DNA of 64,000 bases from Mesoflavibacter profundi. GTDB taxonomy: Bacteria; Bacteroidota; Bacteroidia; Flavobacteriales; Flavobacteriaceae. Position numbers and translations under genes: made by a program. Of the stretch, positions 7,661-16,954 are shown piece by piece (the first letter of the stretch is position 1; each line of letters opens with the position of its first letter). The stretch is taken from contig NZ_CP061703.1 of the NCBI RefSeq assembly GCF_014764305.1, forward strand, positions 881,501 through 945,500. Direction: 5' to 3'. The notes under the pieces were generated by a model. The model was given only the letters and a program-made list of their open reading frames with translations, made no database searches and was not told the origin of the DNA.

Positions 7661-8716
7661 ATGAAGAAAAAAATTCTTGTTGCACCTTTAAATTGGGGAA
7701 TTGGTCATGCGACGCGTTGCATACCTATTATTAATGCACTTATTGATCAAAATTTTGAACCTATTATTGCTAGTGATGGCGCTGCTTTAAATTTGCTTAA
7801 AAAAGAATTTAATGCTTTAAAATTTATTGAGTTACCTAGTTACAATGTTACTTACAGTAAAACTAAAAATAGCTTTAAATGGCGCTTATTTAGGCAATTA
7901 CCTAAAATAAAATCTGCTATATATAAAGAACAAAAAGTTGTTGACACCATTGTTAAAGAGCTTTGTATTGATGGTATAATAACTGATAACAGAATGGGTG
8001 TTTTTAGTAAATCTGTCCCTTCTGTTTTTATGACGCATCAATTAAATGTTCTTAGCGGTAATACTACAAAATTAAGCACATCTTTACATGATTATTATTT
8101 AAAGAAGTTTGACGAGTGTTGGGTCCCGGATTTTGAAAACTCACCTAATTTAAGCGGAAAACTTGGTCACGACTTTAATAAAAAAGTGTTGCCTATAAAA
8201 TATATTGGCGTTTTAAGTAGACTTGAAAAAGAACGTTTAAATTCTGAATTTGATATTATGGTTTTACTTTCTGGTCCTGAGCCACAACGCGGATTATTAG
8301 AGAAGAAATTATTTGAAGAGTTAACTAATTTTGAAGGTAATATCTTATTTGTTAAAGGTAAAATTGAAGATAAGCAACAGATTGAAAAAAAACAGCAGTT
8401 TACTATTTATAATTTTATGACTTCCGTTGATTTGCAACACGCTTTAAATTGTTGTGATTTAGTTATATCACGCTCTGGATACACTACTGTGATGGATCTA
8501 GCCAAGTTGGGTAAAAAAGCATTTTTTATACCTACACCTGGACAATTTGAACAAGAATATTTAGCTGAAAATTTAGAAAAGCAAGGCATTATACCTAGTT
8601 GTAATCAAAAAGACTTTTCTTTAAAACAACTTGATAGGCTTAATAATTTTACTGGTTTTAATGCTTTAGATTGTAATACAGACTTTGAGAGTTTGTTTAA
8701 GCTTTTTCTAAAGTAA
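7661..8716 (+). CDS. GT-B glycosyltransferase, family-28/MurG-like
   Basis: A 351-residue protein with the glycine-rich N-terminal motif of GT-B enzymes (LNWGIGHATRCIPI) and a C-terminal nucleotide-sugar site (SRSGYTTVMDLAKLGKKAFFIPTPGQFEQEYLAE) resembling the UDP-GlcNAc transferase MurG and other family-28 enzymes. It lacks clear membrane segments. It likely transfers a sugar to a lipid or cell-surface acceptor, but neither donor nor acceptor can be stated. Its last 20 bases overlap the 3' end of the convergent histidine kinase gene. Confidence 0.8.
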   Translation: MKKKILVAPLNWGIGHATRCIPIINALIDQNFEPIIASDGAALNLLKKEFNALKFIELPSYNVTYSKTKNSFKWRLFRQLPKIKSAIYKEQKVVDTIVKELCIDGIITDNRMGVFSKSVPSVFMTHQLNVLSGNTTKLSTSLHDYYLKKFDECWVPDFENSPNLSGKLGHDFNKKVLPIKYIGVLSRLEKERLNSEFDIMVLLSGPEPQRGLLEKKLFEELTNFEGNILFVKGKIEDKQQIEKKQQFTIYNFMTSVDLQHALNCCDLVISRSGYTTVMDLAKLGKKAFFIPTPGQFEQEYLAENLEKQGIIPSCNQKDFSLKQLDRLNNFTGFNALDCNTDFESLFKLFLK

Positions 8717-9731
8717 AAGAAAATTCGCTACCAACGTTTACTTCACTTTCTACATAAATTTTTTCGTCGTGTGCTTCTATAATATGTTTTACTATAGAAA
8801 GCCCTAAACCAGATCCGCCTTCTTTACGCGATCCACTTTTGTCTACACGATAAAAACGCTCGAATAATCTAGGCAAATGCTCTTTGCCAATACCTTCACC
8901 ATTATCGGTTACTCTAACAATTACTTTGTTTTTTATTAGCTTTTCAATACTTATTTCAGTCGTTCCATTTTGAAAACCGTATTTAATAGAATTTACAACC
9001 AAATTAGTTAATACTTGCTGAATCCTTTCTTCATCACCTTTTACTAATATTGGCTGCTTGTAATCCATATCAAACGTTAGTGTGATTTTTTTCTTAGCAG
9101 CTTTCATCTCTAGTAGATCAAATACGCTTTTTACGAGCTCTACAATATCAAAGGTCGAAATATTTAATCTTAAATCACCAACTTCTAACTTGGTAATCAT
9201 GTCTAAATCTTTAACTATATAGATTAACCGTTCTACACCTTTATTGGCTCTTTCAAGATATTTTTCGGCAACTTTTTTATCCTTTATCGCGCCATCAAGT
9301 AATGTTTCTATATAACCTTGAACAGTAAAAAGTGGTGTTTTTAATTCGTGCGAAACGTTACCTATAAATTCTTTACGATATTCTTCTCGTACTTTTAAAG
9401 TCTCTATTTCTAACTTTTTATCTTTTGCGTACTGATCTATTTGTTTAGTAAGCGTTGCCATATCTGTAGTTATACTATGTTTTCTAAAACTAGCAGACTC
9501 TAAAAGCGTTAAATCTTTATATATTTTGTTTATACGTTTGTATATAAATTTTTCTACTCTATATTGAATGATTAAGAAAGAAAATCCGTAAGTAAATATT
9601 GCAAAAAACAGTAAATGCTTAAAGTTTATTGTATAGAAGATATACAAAAAAACACTCATTAAGAGCGTTAAAAAAATGGTGATTAAAAACGATGTTTTTA
9701 ATGCAAATTTGTATGTTTTTTTAAGTTTCAA
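8697..9731 (-). CDS. Sensor histidine kinase, PhoR-like
   Basis: A 344-residue membrane kinase with two adjacent N-terminal transmembrane segments (about 12-34 and 38-56) and almost no periplasmic loop. The dimerisation/phosphorylation box is NVSHELKTPL with His128. The ATPase domain shows the N box (LTNLVVNSIKYG), DNGEGIG, and GGSGLGLSIVKHI. The start is TTG at 9731 because no upstream ATG exists and the next Met lies inside the first membrane segment. It follows the response regulator gene by 11 bases; the pair resembles PhoB/PhoR phosphate-type systems, though the signal is unknown. Confidence 0.88.
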   Translation of the reverse strand: MKLKKTYKFALKTSFLITIFLTLLMSVFLYIFYTINFKHLLFFAIFTYGFSFLIIQYRVEKFIYKRINKIYKDLTLLESASFRKHSITTDMATLTKQIDQYAKDKKLEIETLKVREEYRKEFIGNVSHELKTPLFTVQGYIETLLDGAIKDKKVAEKYLERANKGVERLIYIVKDLDMITKLEVGDLRLNISTFDIVELVKSVFDLLEMKAAKKKITLTFDMDYKQPILVKGDEERIQQVLTNLVVNSIKYGFQNGTTEISIEKLIKNKVIVRVTDNGEGIGKEHLPRLFERFYRVDKSGSRKEGGSGLGLSIVKHIIEAHDEKIYVESEVNVGSEFSFTLEKA

Positions 9732-9742
9732 ATAAAAATATT

Positions 9743-10426
9743 TTATTCGACAAATTTATAACCAACACCTTTTACAGTTTTAAAGCTATCATCGCCTATT
9801 TTTTCTCTTAGTTTTCTTATGTGAACATCTATAGTACGTCCTCCAACGACTACTTCGTTACCCCAAACACGGTCTAAAATATCTTCTCTTTTAAATACTT
9901 TTCCTGGTTTTGAGGCTAGCAAAGATAAGAGTTCAAATTCTTTTCTTGGTAAAATAATTTCGTCTGTACCAAGTATAACTTTGTACTCGTCTCTATTAAT
10001 AGTTAATTTTCCTATTTTAAGGATAGATTTGTTTGCCTCGTCTGGCTTTAATCGTCTTAATAATGCCTTTACTTTACTAATTAGTACTTTTGGTTTTATT
10101 GGCTTTGTAATATAATCATCTGCACCAGCATCAAACCCAGCTACTTGAGAATAATCTTCACCTCTTGCTGTTAAAAAAGTAATAATAGTACTGCTTAACT
10201 CTGGTACTTTTCTAATAGCTTCACAAGCTTCAATACCATCCATTTCTGGCATCATAACGTCTAATATGATAAGTTGCGGTTTTTCTTTTTTAGCTTTTTT
10301 TATGGCTTGTACACCATTTTCGGCAGTTACAACTTGGTAACCTTCTGCACTTAAATTATATCCAACGATTTCTAAAATATCTGGTTCGTCATCGACTAAT
10401 AAGATTTTTATGTCCTTTTTATTCAT
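9743..10426 (-). CDS. Response regulator, OmpR/PhoB family
   Basis: A 227-residue two-domain regulator. The receiver domain has the acidic pair DD12-13, phosphoacceptor Asp56 in LILDVMMPEMDG and the Lys in DDYITKPIKPK. The C-terminal winged helix ends with RTIDVHIRKLREKIG and VKGVGYKFVE. It is the first gene of the two-component operon; a near-consensus TATCTTTA lies about 30 bases upstream on the minus strand. It should be phosphorylated by the adjacent kinase and act as a DNA-binding transcription factor. Confidence 0.92.
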   Translation of the reverse strand: MNKKDIKILLVDDEPDILEIVGYNLSAEGYQVVTAENGVQAIKKAKKEKPQLIILDVMMPEMDGIEACEAIRKVPELSSTIITFLTARGEDYSQVAGFDAGADDYITKPIKPKVLISKVKALLRRLKPDEANKSILKIGKLTINRDEYKVILGTDEIILPRKEFELLSLLASKPGKVFKREDILDRVWGNEVVVGGRTIDVHIRKLREKIGDDSFKTVKGVGYKFVE

Positions 10427-10665
10427 TAGAATAGTATTGAGATTGAAAATTTTAACGTAAAGATAAAATTATTAATATTAAAAGCTGTTTTTTAATCATT
10501 GATAACAATAAAATAACATATATAAAACAACTTAATACAGTTTCAAGTTTTTAATAAACAGAAATATACAATATTTTACTAACCAATAAGTTAAGATTTA
10601 ATGTTATATAATTGTAAAAAGTGTTATAGTCTTCACAAATGTTACTGCTATGCCAAAAAACTATG

Positions 10666-10673
10666 TATATTTG
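10666..10673 (+). promoter_or_regulatory. -7 promoter box of the T9SS cargo gene
   Basis: TATATTTG is an exact TAnnTTTG match, 25 bases before the ATG at 10699. It shows that transcription starts downstream of the in-frame ATG at 10639 and so sets the true start at 10699. The 239 bases before it (10427-10665) are AT-rich and hold nothing recognisable. Confidence 0.65.
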
Positions 10674-10698
10674 TAGTTCTAATTTTACAATTATAATT

Positions 10699-13026
10699 AT
10701 GAAAAAACTTTACTTTTTATTATTAACATTAATATCTTTTAGCTTTGCTAATGCGCAAGGATTAGAAGATTTTACCAACAGTAACGCGACATCAAGTTAT
10801 GCTGATAACAACTTTGTTGGAAATAACGGTATCACTTGGACTTATGTAGCTTCAAGAGATGGTAATAACGATACTAATGGATCTGGAATTAACTTACCTG
10901 CTCTTATGTTAAGAAGAGTTTCTGACGGTAGTAAAATAACTTCAAGTTCTATATCTGGAGGAATTGGTGATTTTTCTGTTAAACTTTATAAAGGATTTAC
11001 TGGTGCTGGAGACAGACAAGTAGAATTATTTGTAAATGGAGTTTCTCAAGGATTATCTACTCCTTTTGATGATTTTAATGAACAAACTTTTACAGTAACT
11101 GGTATAAACATTGCTGGTAATGTTGTTATTGAAATTGCTAACGTTACTTCTAGACAAGTTATTATAGATGATATTTCTTGGACTGGATTTTCTACAGCTT
11201 GTGGAATCACTTTAGGAACATCTTCATATACATGTAACTCTAATACTGTTGGAGACAATAATGATGGCGTAACTATTAACATACCTTACACAGGTGTAGA
11301 CGCTGCAATTACTGCTGTTACTACAACATCTGCTGGAACTGTTGGTGGAGATGATCCATCTACTGTATCTAATGGAACAATAACAATTTCAGGTTTATCT
11401 GAAGGTGATGCATGGGATATTAACTTTACAGGTGGAGATTGTGGTGCAATATCTACATCAGGAACTGTACCTGCTGCAGAATGTGATCCAATTCCTAATA
11501 CTTGTTTCGATTTAAGTGCTGGTGCTGAATTATTTGAATTAGTTGCTGTTACTACAAATACAAGTAGTAATAATAATGGTACTTGGTCTGAATCTGCAGG
11601 AACTTATTCTGCTAACGCATATTGTGGTGGTGGATGTACAGAACCAGTAGAAAGCTGGTTAATCTTCGGTCCTTTAGATATGACAGGTGTAACAGATTTA
11701 GCTTTAGCTTTTGATGCTGCTGAAAGTTTTGGTATTACAGATTTAAATGTAGCTTATACTGCTGCTTATTCTGGTTGTCCTACAGGATCAACTTGGACTA
11801 CAGCTCAAACTATATCTACTGCTGGATCTTACAGTGTAGATTTATCTGCTGCTACTGGTACAGATGTTTTTGTAGGAATACAATACTTAGATGATGGTAC
11901 AGATGGATACTCTGGATGGAGTCTTTCTAACGTAGCTTTAGAAGCATTTGGTGCTTGCCCAACTTTAGGAACAAGACCTACATCTACATGTGCTGTTTGT
12001 GATGTAACTTTAGGTACTGAAAACTATGTATGTTTAGGTAACACTACTGGAGCTGGAAACGATATGGTAACTGTAGAAATTCCTTATGCTGGTGTTGAAG
12101 GAACAATTACTTCATTATCTACTACTTCTGCAGGAACAATTGGAGGAGATGATCCTGCTACAATTGCAGATGGTACAATTACTATTACAGGTCTTGGAGA
12201 AGGTGATTCTTGGGATTTAACAATTAATGGTGGTGATTGTGACGGAACTACAATTTCTGGAACAATTGCAGCTACAAACTGTGACCCTTCATTTTTAGTA
12301 ATAAATGAAATTTTAGCAGATCCTGATGCTACAACTGGTGATGCTAACGGAGATGGTACTGTAAGTACTTCTCAAGATGAATTTATAGAACTTTACAACA
12401 TTGGTGCTGCAGATATTGATTTAACAGATTATGTAATCGCTGATGGTGCTTCAGATAGACACGTTTTCCCTGCTGGAACAATTTTAGCTCCTAATACATT
12501 TATAACTGTATTTGGTGGTGGTACTCCAACTGGAATAGATTTTATGACTCAAGTAGCTTCTACTGGTGGATTAGGTTTAAACAATGGTGGTGACACTGTT
12601 ACTATTAGAAATGCTAGTGGTGTAACTGCTGCAACTTACACTTATGGTAGCGAAGCTGGAAACAATCAATCTATTGCGAGAGAACCAGATTATACTGGTG
12701 CTTTTGTACCTCACTTATCTCATACTACTAATCCTGTACAATTTACTCCAGGAGCAGCAAATGATGGAAGTACTTTATCTAATGTAGAATTCAATAAAGC
12801 TAACTTCAGCATTTACCCTAACCCAACAAATACAGGTGTAGTTAACATTGTTACTACTTCTAATGAAGCTGTAAACGTAACAGTATTTGATTTATTAGGT
12901 AAAAAAGTAATCACTAAAACATTAAGCAACAACACATTAAATGTATCTAGCTTAAAGTCTGGTGTATACTTATTAAACATCGAACAAAACGGAGCTTCAA
13001 CTACTAAGAAATTAGTTATTGAATAA
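10699..13026 (+). CDS. T9SS-secreted multidomain protein with lamin-tail domain and type A sorting domain
   Basis: A 775-residue exported protein. It starts with a signal peptide (MKKLYFLLLTLISFSFANAQ). Residues about 20-165 look like a beta-sandwich; a ~93-residue module (CGITLGTSSYTC...AAECDP) follows and recurs later as CDVTLGTENYVC...ATNCDP, with a second jelly-roll-like domain between the copies. A lamin-tail domain (LVINEILADPDATTGD..., near 533-660) is next. The C-terminal 75 residues (FSIYPNPTNTGVVNIV... SGVYLLNIEQNG...KKLVIE) are a type A sorting signal for type IX secretion. No nuclease or protease motif is visible. It probably ends up on the cell surface or is released. Confidence 0.85.
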   Translation: MKKLYFLLLTLISFSFANAQGLEDFTNSNATSSYADNNFVGNNGITWTYVASRDGNNDTNGSGINLPALMLRRVSDGSKITSSSISGGIGDFSVKLYKGFTGAGDRQVELFVNGVSQGLSTPFDDFNEQTFTVTGINIAGNVVIEIANVTSRQVIIDDISWTGFSTACGITLGTSSYTCNSNTVGDNNDGVTINIPYTGVDAAITAVTTTSAGTVGGDDPSTVSNGTITISGLSEGDAWDINFTGGDCGAISTSGTVPAAECDPIPNTCFDLSAGAELFELVAVTTNTSSNNNGTWSESAGTYSANAYCGGGCTEPVESWLIFGPLDMTGVTDLALAFDAAESFGITDLNVAYTAAYSGCPTGSTWTTAQTISTAGSYSVDLSAATGTDVFVGIQYLDDGTDGYSGWSLSNVALEAFGACPTLGTRPTSTCAVCDVTLGTENYVCLGNTTGAGNDMVTVEIPYAGVEGTITSLSTTSAGTIGGDDPATIADGTITITGLGEGDSWDLTINGGDCDGTTISGTIAATNCDPSFLVINEILADPDATTGDANGDGTVSTSQDEFIELYNIGAADIDLTDYVIADGASDRHVFPAGTILAPNTFITVFGGGTPTGIDFMTQVASTGGLGLNNGGDTVTIRNASGVTAATYTYGSEAGNNQSIAREPDYTGAFVPHLSHTTNPVQFTPGAANDGSTLSNVEFNKANFSIYPNPTNTGVVNIVTTSNEAVNVTVFDLLGKKVITKTLSNNTLNVSSLKSGVYLLNIEQNGASTTKKLVIE

Positions 13027-13046
13027 TCTTTATTAGATATAAATTT

Positions 13047-13078
13047 AAAAAGCGTTGCTAGTAGCAACGCTTTTTTAT
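13047..13078 (+). terminator. Rho-independent terminator
   Basis: AAAAAGCGTTGC (13047-13058) pairs with GCAACGCTTTTT (13064-13075), loop TAGTA, followed by T residues. It ends the T9SS cargo transcript. Confidence 0.9.
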
Positions 13079-13084
13079 TTTACA

Positions 13085-13092
13085 TACTTTTG
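13085..13092 (+). promoter_or_regulatory. -7 promoter box, leaderless configuration
   Basis: TACTTTTG matches TAnnTTTG and ends 8 bases before the ATG at 13100. It follows directly after the terminator of the previous gene. Confidence 0.6.
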
Positions 13093-13099
13093 TATTCCT

Positions 13100-14080
13100 A
13101 TGAATCTCACAAAAGACATTTTTAACATTACTACAGAAGAAGCTTTTAAAACACAAGCATTAAACGTGTTTAAATTTCAATATGAAAATAATAGCGTCTA
13201 TCGTTCTTTTTGTGATTTATTGTATAAAAATCCAAGTGATGTTAACCAATTACATCAAATACCGTTTTTACCTATTCAGTTTTTTAAATCTCGTGAGGTA
13301 ATAAGTAGTAAAGCGCCAACTGAAATTACTTTTTCTAGCAGTGGTACAACAGGACAAATTACCAGTAAACATCATGTGACCGATTTAAAAATTTACGAAG
13401 ACAGCTTTAAAAAAGGATTCTCTCATTTTTATGGTAATGTAGAAGAATATACCATCTTAGCATTATTACCTAATTATTTACAGCGCGAAGGCTCTTCTTT
13501 AGTCTACATGGTTGACCATTTAATTAAAGACTCTAAACAGCCTAAAAGTGGATTTTATTTAAACAATTTAGATGAATTAAAAGACACTTTACTTCAACTT
13601 GAAAATGAAGGTAAAAAGACGCTACTAATTGGCGTGTCTTTTGCGCTTTTAGATTTGATTGAACGTTATCAATTCAACTTAAAAAACACCATTATTATGG
13701 AAACTGGTGGCATGAAAGGTAAACGAAAAGAATTGATAAGAGAAGAATTACATCAACTACTAAAAACTGGTTTTGGAGTTGATCAAATACATAGTGAATA
13801 TGGTATGACCGAACTTTTAAGCCAAGCCTATTCTAAAGGCAATGGTGTTTTTACTTGTCCACCTTGGATGAAAACTTTAACAAGAGATACCGAAGATGCG
13901 CTTACTGTGCATCACACCAAAAGAACTGGTGGAATAAATGTTATTGACTTAGCAAATATTAACTCCTGTTCGTTTATTGCGACACAAGATTTAGGAAGAC
14001 TACTAACAGACTCCGATTTTGAAATTATTGGTCGTTTTGATAATAGTGATATAAGAGGTTGTAATCTTATGGTTTTATAA
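13100..14080 (+). CDS. LuxE/PaaK-family acyl-protein synthetase-like enzyme
   Basis: A 326-residue protein of the LuxE acyl-protein synthetase family, related to acyl-activating (ANL) enzymes. The nucleotide-binding signature TFSSSGTTGQ is near residue 90, and the late HSEYGMTELLSQAYS matches the A5-type motif. LuxE proteins activate fatty acids as acyl-AMP and transfer them to Cys or CoA; no luxCD genes are present here, so the partner is unknown. The ATG at 13100 is chosen because the promoter box at 13085-13092 excludes the longer TTG-initiated frame inside the terminator. In flavobacteria such genes have been linked to envelope or pigment clusters, but nothing nearby supports that. Confidence 0.8.
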   Translation: MNLTKDIFNITTEEAFKTQALNVFKFQYENNSVYRSFCDLLYKNPSDVNQLHQIPFLPIQFFKSREVISSKAPTEITFSSSGTTGQITSKHHVTDLKIYEDSFKKGFSHFYGNVEEYTILALLPNYLQREGSSLVYMVDHLIKDSKQPKSGFYLNNLDELKDTLLQLENEGKKTLLIGVSFALLDLIERYQFNLKNTIIMETGGMKGKRKELIREELHQLLKTGFGVDQIHSEYGMTELLSQAYSKGNGVFTCPPWMKTLTRDTEDALTVHHTKRTGGINVIDLANINSCSFIATQDLGRLLTDSDFEIIGRFDNSDIRGCNLMVL

Positions 14081-14081
14081 T

Positions 14082-14114
14082 AAAAAAAGGCTTGTGTAAA
14101 CAAGCCTTTTTTTT
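14082..14114. terminator. Bidirectional terminator between LuxE-like gene and tyrS
   Basis: AAAAAAAGGCTTG (14082-14094) and CAAGCCTTTTTTT (14101-14113) form a 13-bp stem with A- and T-tracts on either side, shared by the two convergent genes. The last bases overlap the tyrS stop codon. Confidence 0.9.
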
Positions 14115-15423
14115 ATACAATCTTAATAATAAATGTTTTTTTCTTACCTCTATTAATGACAACATATTTATCATTAATCAAGTCTTCTGTGGTTATCACA
14201 TAATCTTCACCAACTTTGTCTTTATTTACAGATACCGAGTTTTCTTTTAAAGCACGACGTGCTTCACCATTACTTGCTAAAAAGTTAGTCTCGGCAGACA
14301 GCGCAGCAATCATGTCTAATCCTGCTTCAATTTTATCTTTACCAACTTCGGCTTGTGGCACACCTTCAAAAACCTCTAAGAATAAATTTTCATTTAATTG
14401 CTTAATTTCATTTTTAAAGTCTTTACTAAAAAGGATTTGTGATGCTTTTACTGCATTTTCATATTCCTCTTTACTATGTACAAACGTTGTTACTTCTTCG
14501 GCTAATTTTTTCTGTAAAGCTCTAAAACCTGGATTCTCTTTATGTTCTGCAATTAACGTATCGATTGTGTCTTTATCTAAAAATGTAAAGATTTTGATAT
14601 ACTTTTCTGCATCTTCATCTGTTGTGTTTAACCAGAATTGGTAGAATTTGTAAACGCTAGTTTTATCGGCATCTAACCATACGTTACCACCTTCACTTTT
14701 ACCAAATTTAGATCCGTCTGCTTTTGTAATTAACGGGCAAGTCATAGCGTAAGCTTTTGCTGTATCATCACCAACATTCATACGTCTTACCAGTTCTGTT
14801 CCTGTAGTTATGTTTCCCCATTGATCACTTCCTCCCATTTGTAATTTACAATTCATGGATTTATGCAAGTGGTAAAAATCATATCCTTGTATTAATTGGT
14901 AGGTAAACTCGGTAAAACTCATACCAACGCTACCTTCATCTCCGCTTAAACGTTTTTTTACAGAGTCTTTTGCCATCATGTAATTAACGGTAATACGCTT
15001 TCCTACATCACGAGCAAAATCTATAAAACTAAAGTTTTTCATCCAGTCGTAGTTATTCACTAAAACTGGTGCGTTTTTTTCATCTGAATTAAAATCTAAA
15101 AATCTTGACAATACGTTTTTTATACCAGCAACATTATGATTTAAAGTTGCTTCGTCTAACAAATTACGCTCATCACTTTTACCAGAAGGATCTCCAATCA
15201 TACCTGTTGCGCCACCAACTAAAGCTATTGGTTTGTGACCTGCTTTTTGTAAATGCACTAATAAAATTATAGGCACTAAACTACCAATATGTAAAGAGTC
15301 TGATGTTGGATCAAATCCAATATAAGCAGTGGTCATTTCTTTATCAAGTTGCTCTTCTGTACCAGGCATGATATCGTGTACCATTCCTCTCCAACGTAAT
15401 TCTTCTACAAATGCGTTTGCCAT
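14113..15423 (-). CDS. tyrS: Tyrosyl-tRNA synthetase
   Basis: A 436-residue class I synthetase that charges tRNA-Tyr. The HIGH-type motif is HIGS at residues 45-48 ([16 protein letters not shown]) and the KMSKS-type motif is KFGKS within [12 protein letters not shown]. The tyrosine-binding QGYDFYHL and GGSDQWGN segments are intact. A C-terminal S4-like RNA-binding domain ([13 protein letters not shown]) completes the bacterial form. Length and domain order are normal. A consensus promoter box lies 27 bases upstream of the ATG. Confidence 0.97.
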   Translation of the reverse strand: MANAFVEELRWRGMVHDIMPGTEEQLDKEMTTAYIGFDPTSDSLHIGSLVPIILLVHLQKAGHKPIALVGGATGMIGDPSGKSDERNLLDEATLNHNVAGIKNVLSRFLDFNSDEKNAPVLVNNYDWMKNFSFIDFARDVGKRITVNYMMAKDSVKKRLSGDEGSVGMSFTEFTYQLIQGYDFYHLHKSMNCKLQMGGSDQWGNITTGTELVRRMNVGDDTAKAYAMTCPLITKADGSKFGKSEGGNVWLDADKTSVYKFYQFWLNTTDEDAEKYIKIFTFLDKDTIDTLIAEHKENPGFRALQKKLAEEVTTFVHSKEEYENAVKASQILFSKDFKNEIKQLNENLFLEVFEGVPQAEVGKDKIEAGLDMIAALSAETNFLASNGEARRALKENSVSVNKDKVGEDYVITTEDLINDKYVVINRGKKKTFIIKIV

Positions 15424-15449
15424 TTTAATTCATTTTAATAGTGAATTCG

Positions 15450-15457
15450 CAAAGATA
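15450..15457 (-). promoter_or_regulatory. -7 promoter box of tyrS
   Basis: On the minus strand TATCTTTG matches TAnnTTTG, 27 bases before the tyrS ATG. Confidence 0.55.
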
Positions 15458-15509
15458 AAAATAGTGTTATAAAAAGTGTACAATATCTTATATTTATTAC
15501 TTTAGTAGC

Positions 15510-16514
15510 ATGATTTTAGTCACTGGAGGAACAGGATTAGTTGGCGCGCATTTGTTATTTCATTTATTAAATGAAAACCAATCTGTACGCGCTATTTACA
15601 GAAGCACTTCTAAATTTGAAAACGTTAAACGCATCTTTAGTTATTATACCAAAAATGTAGATGCTTTATTTGATAAAATTGAATGGGTTGAAGCCGACTT
15701 AAATAACATACCTCAACTTACAGAAGCTTTTAAAGATATCACCTACGTTTACCACTGTGCTGCATTGGTTAGTTTTGATCCAAATATGTTTGATTTACTT
15801 AAAAAAACTAACATTAAAGGTACTGCTAATATTGTAAATTTTTGCATTAGTAATAAGGTAGAAAAATTATGTTATGTAAGTTCTATTGCTGCATTAGGTG
15901 ACACAGGAACTTCTAAAATTGTTACAGAAGATAACGATTGGAATAAAGAATTAGACCATAGCGGTTATGCCATTACTAAATACGGTGCAGAATTAGAGGT
16001 TTGGCGTGGTACACAAGAAGGTTTAAACGCAGTAATTGTTAATCCTGGAGTAATTATTGGTCCTGGTATTTGGCAAGAAGGTAGCGGATCTTTAATTTCT
16101 AAAACTTATAACGGATTAAAATTTTACACAACAGGCACAACAGCTTTTGTAGATGTTAATGACGTCGTTTATTCTATGGTAACTTTAATGAAAAGCGAGA
16201 TTGTTAATCAACGGTTTATTGTAGTTGCAGAGCATTTATCTTTTAAAGATTTTTTTACAAAAACAGCAAATGTATTAGGTGTAAAACCACCAACTATAGA
16301 AGCAAAAAAATGGTTATTACAACTAGCTTGGCGATTGGATTGGTTATTAGGTAAATTGATAAATAAAAGAAGAATACTTTCTAGGCAAACCGCAAATAGC
16401 GCTGTATCTATCTCTAACTATAGCAATGCAAAACTTAAAGAATCTATTGATATATCTTTTAAACCTATAGATAAAAGTTTAGAGCTTACTTGTAATTTTT
16501 TTCTTAGTAATTAA
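15510..16514 (+). CDS. NAD-dependent epimerase/dehydratase (extended SDR)
   Basis: A 334-residue Rossmann-fold enzyme. The cofactor motif TGGTGLVGAHL is at residues 5-15; the active site shows VSSIAALG and the catalytic pair Tyr/Lys in GYAITKYGAELEV. Extended SDRs of this kind act on nucleotide sugars, sterol-like or dihydroflavonol-type substrates; the specific substrate is not evident. A near-consensus TACTTTAG ends 5 bases before the ATG, again implying a very short leader. The 3' end overlaps the convergent DUF4296 gene by 36 bases. Confidence 0.85.
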   Translation: MILVTGGTGLVGAHLLFHLLNENQSVRAIYRSTSKFENVKRIFSYYTKNVDALFDKIEWVEADLNNIPQLTEAFKDITYVYHCAALVSFDPNMFDLLKKTNIKGTANIVNFCISNKVEKLCYVSSIAALGDTGTSKIVTEDNDWNKELDHSGYAITKYGAELEVWRGTQEGLNAVIVNPGVIIGPGIWQEGSGSLISKTYNGLKFYTTGTTAFVDVNDVVYSMVTLMKSEIVNQRFIVVAEHLSFKDFFTKTANVLGVKPPTIEAKKWLLQLAWRLDWLLGKLINKRRILSRQTANSAVSISNYSNAKLKESIDISFKPIDKSLELTCNFFLSN

Positions 16515-16952
16515 AGAAGAGTCTTTAATAAACCTAGGTCTTTTCTCTTTGCTTGTTTTATTATTTTGTTTGCCTTTATTTTTAGCCTTTTGTTTGTCTT
16601 CTTTTTTCTGCTGTTCTTTGTATTTATCTCTTAATAAAGTTAGACTATCTTTTACTTTGCTGTAGATATTATCAAAAGTTTCTATATCGTAAGCATAGTA
16701 ATTATTGCTGTTTACAAATTGAAGACTATCTATATTATGCTTTTTGTAAATAAATGCAACAGGAGTTATCCCTTTATTTTCTAGCGTTCTTTTGTTTATT
16801 CCTTTTCCTGCAGAAACAATTGCAATTTCTACTAGAACATCTACCATTTTATCTTCTGGTATTAAATTATCAGGTTTTTTAGGCTTTTCTATACCATAAC
16901 AACCCAATAATATTAATGAGAGTAAACAGAAAACAACTAATTTAATTTTCAT
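16479..16952 (-). CDS. DUF4296 lipoprotein
   Basis: A 157-residue protein with a lipoprotein signal peptide (LILLGC, Cys18) and the DUF4296 core (LIPEDKMVDVLVEIAIVSAGKG ... YYAYDIETFDNIYSKVKDSL). The last 45 residues are rich in Lys and Gln and likely disordered. The family is restricted to Bacteroidota and has no known role. It begins two bases after the dihydroorotase stop and is the third gene of an operon that starts with the polyprenol-sugar synthase. Confidence 0.85.
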   Translation of the reverse strand: MKIKLVVFCLLSLILLGCYGIEKPKKPDNLIPEDKMVDVLVEIAIVSAGKGINKRTLENKGITPVAFIYKKHNIDSLQFVNSNNYYAYDIETFDNIYSKVKDSLTLLRDKYKEQQKKEDKQKAKNKGKQNNKTSKEKRPRFIKDSSLITKKKITSKL

Positions 16953-16954
16953 GA

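Noticed and set aside
10639-10698. Longer N-terminus for the T9SS cargo protein
   Set aside because: The -7 promoter box at 10666-10673 lies inside it, and the signal peptide starts at 10699.
13055-13099. TTG-initiated extension of the LuxE-like protein
   Set aside because: It begins within the terminator stem and contains the promoter box; the ATG at 13100 is the real start.
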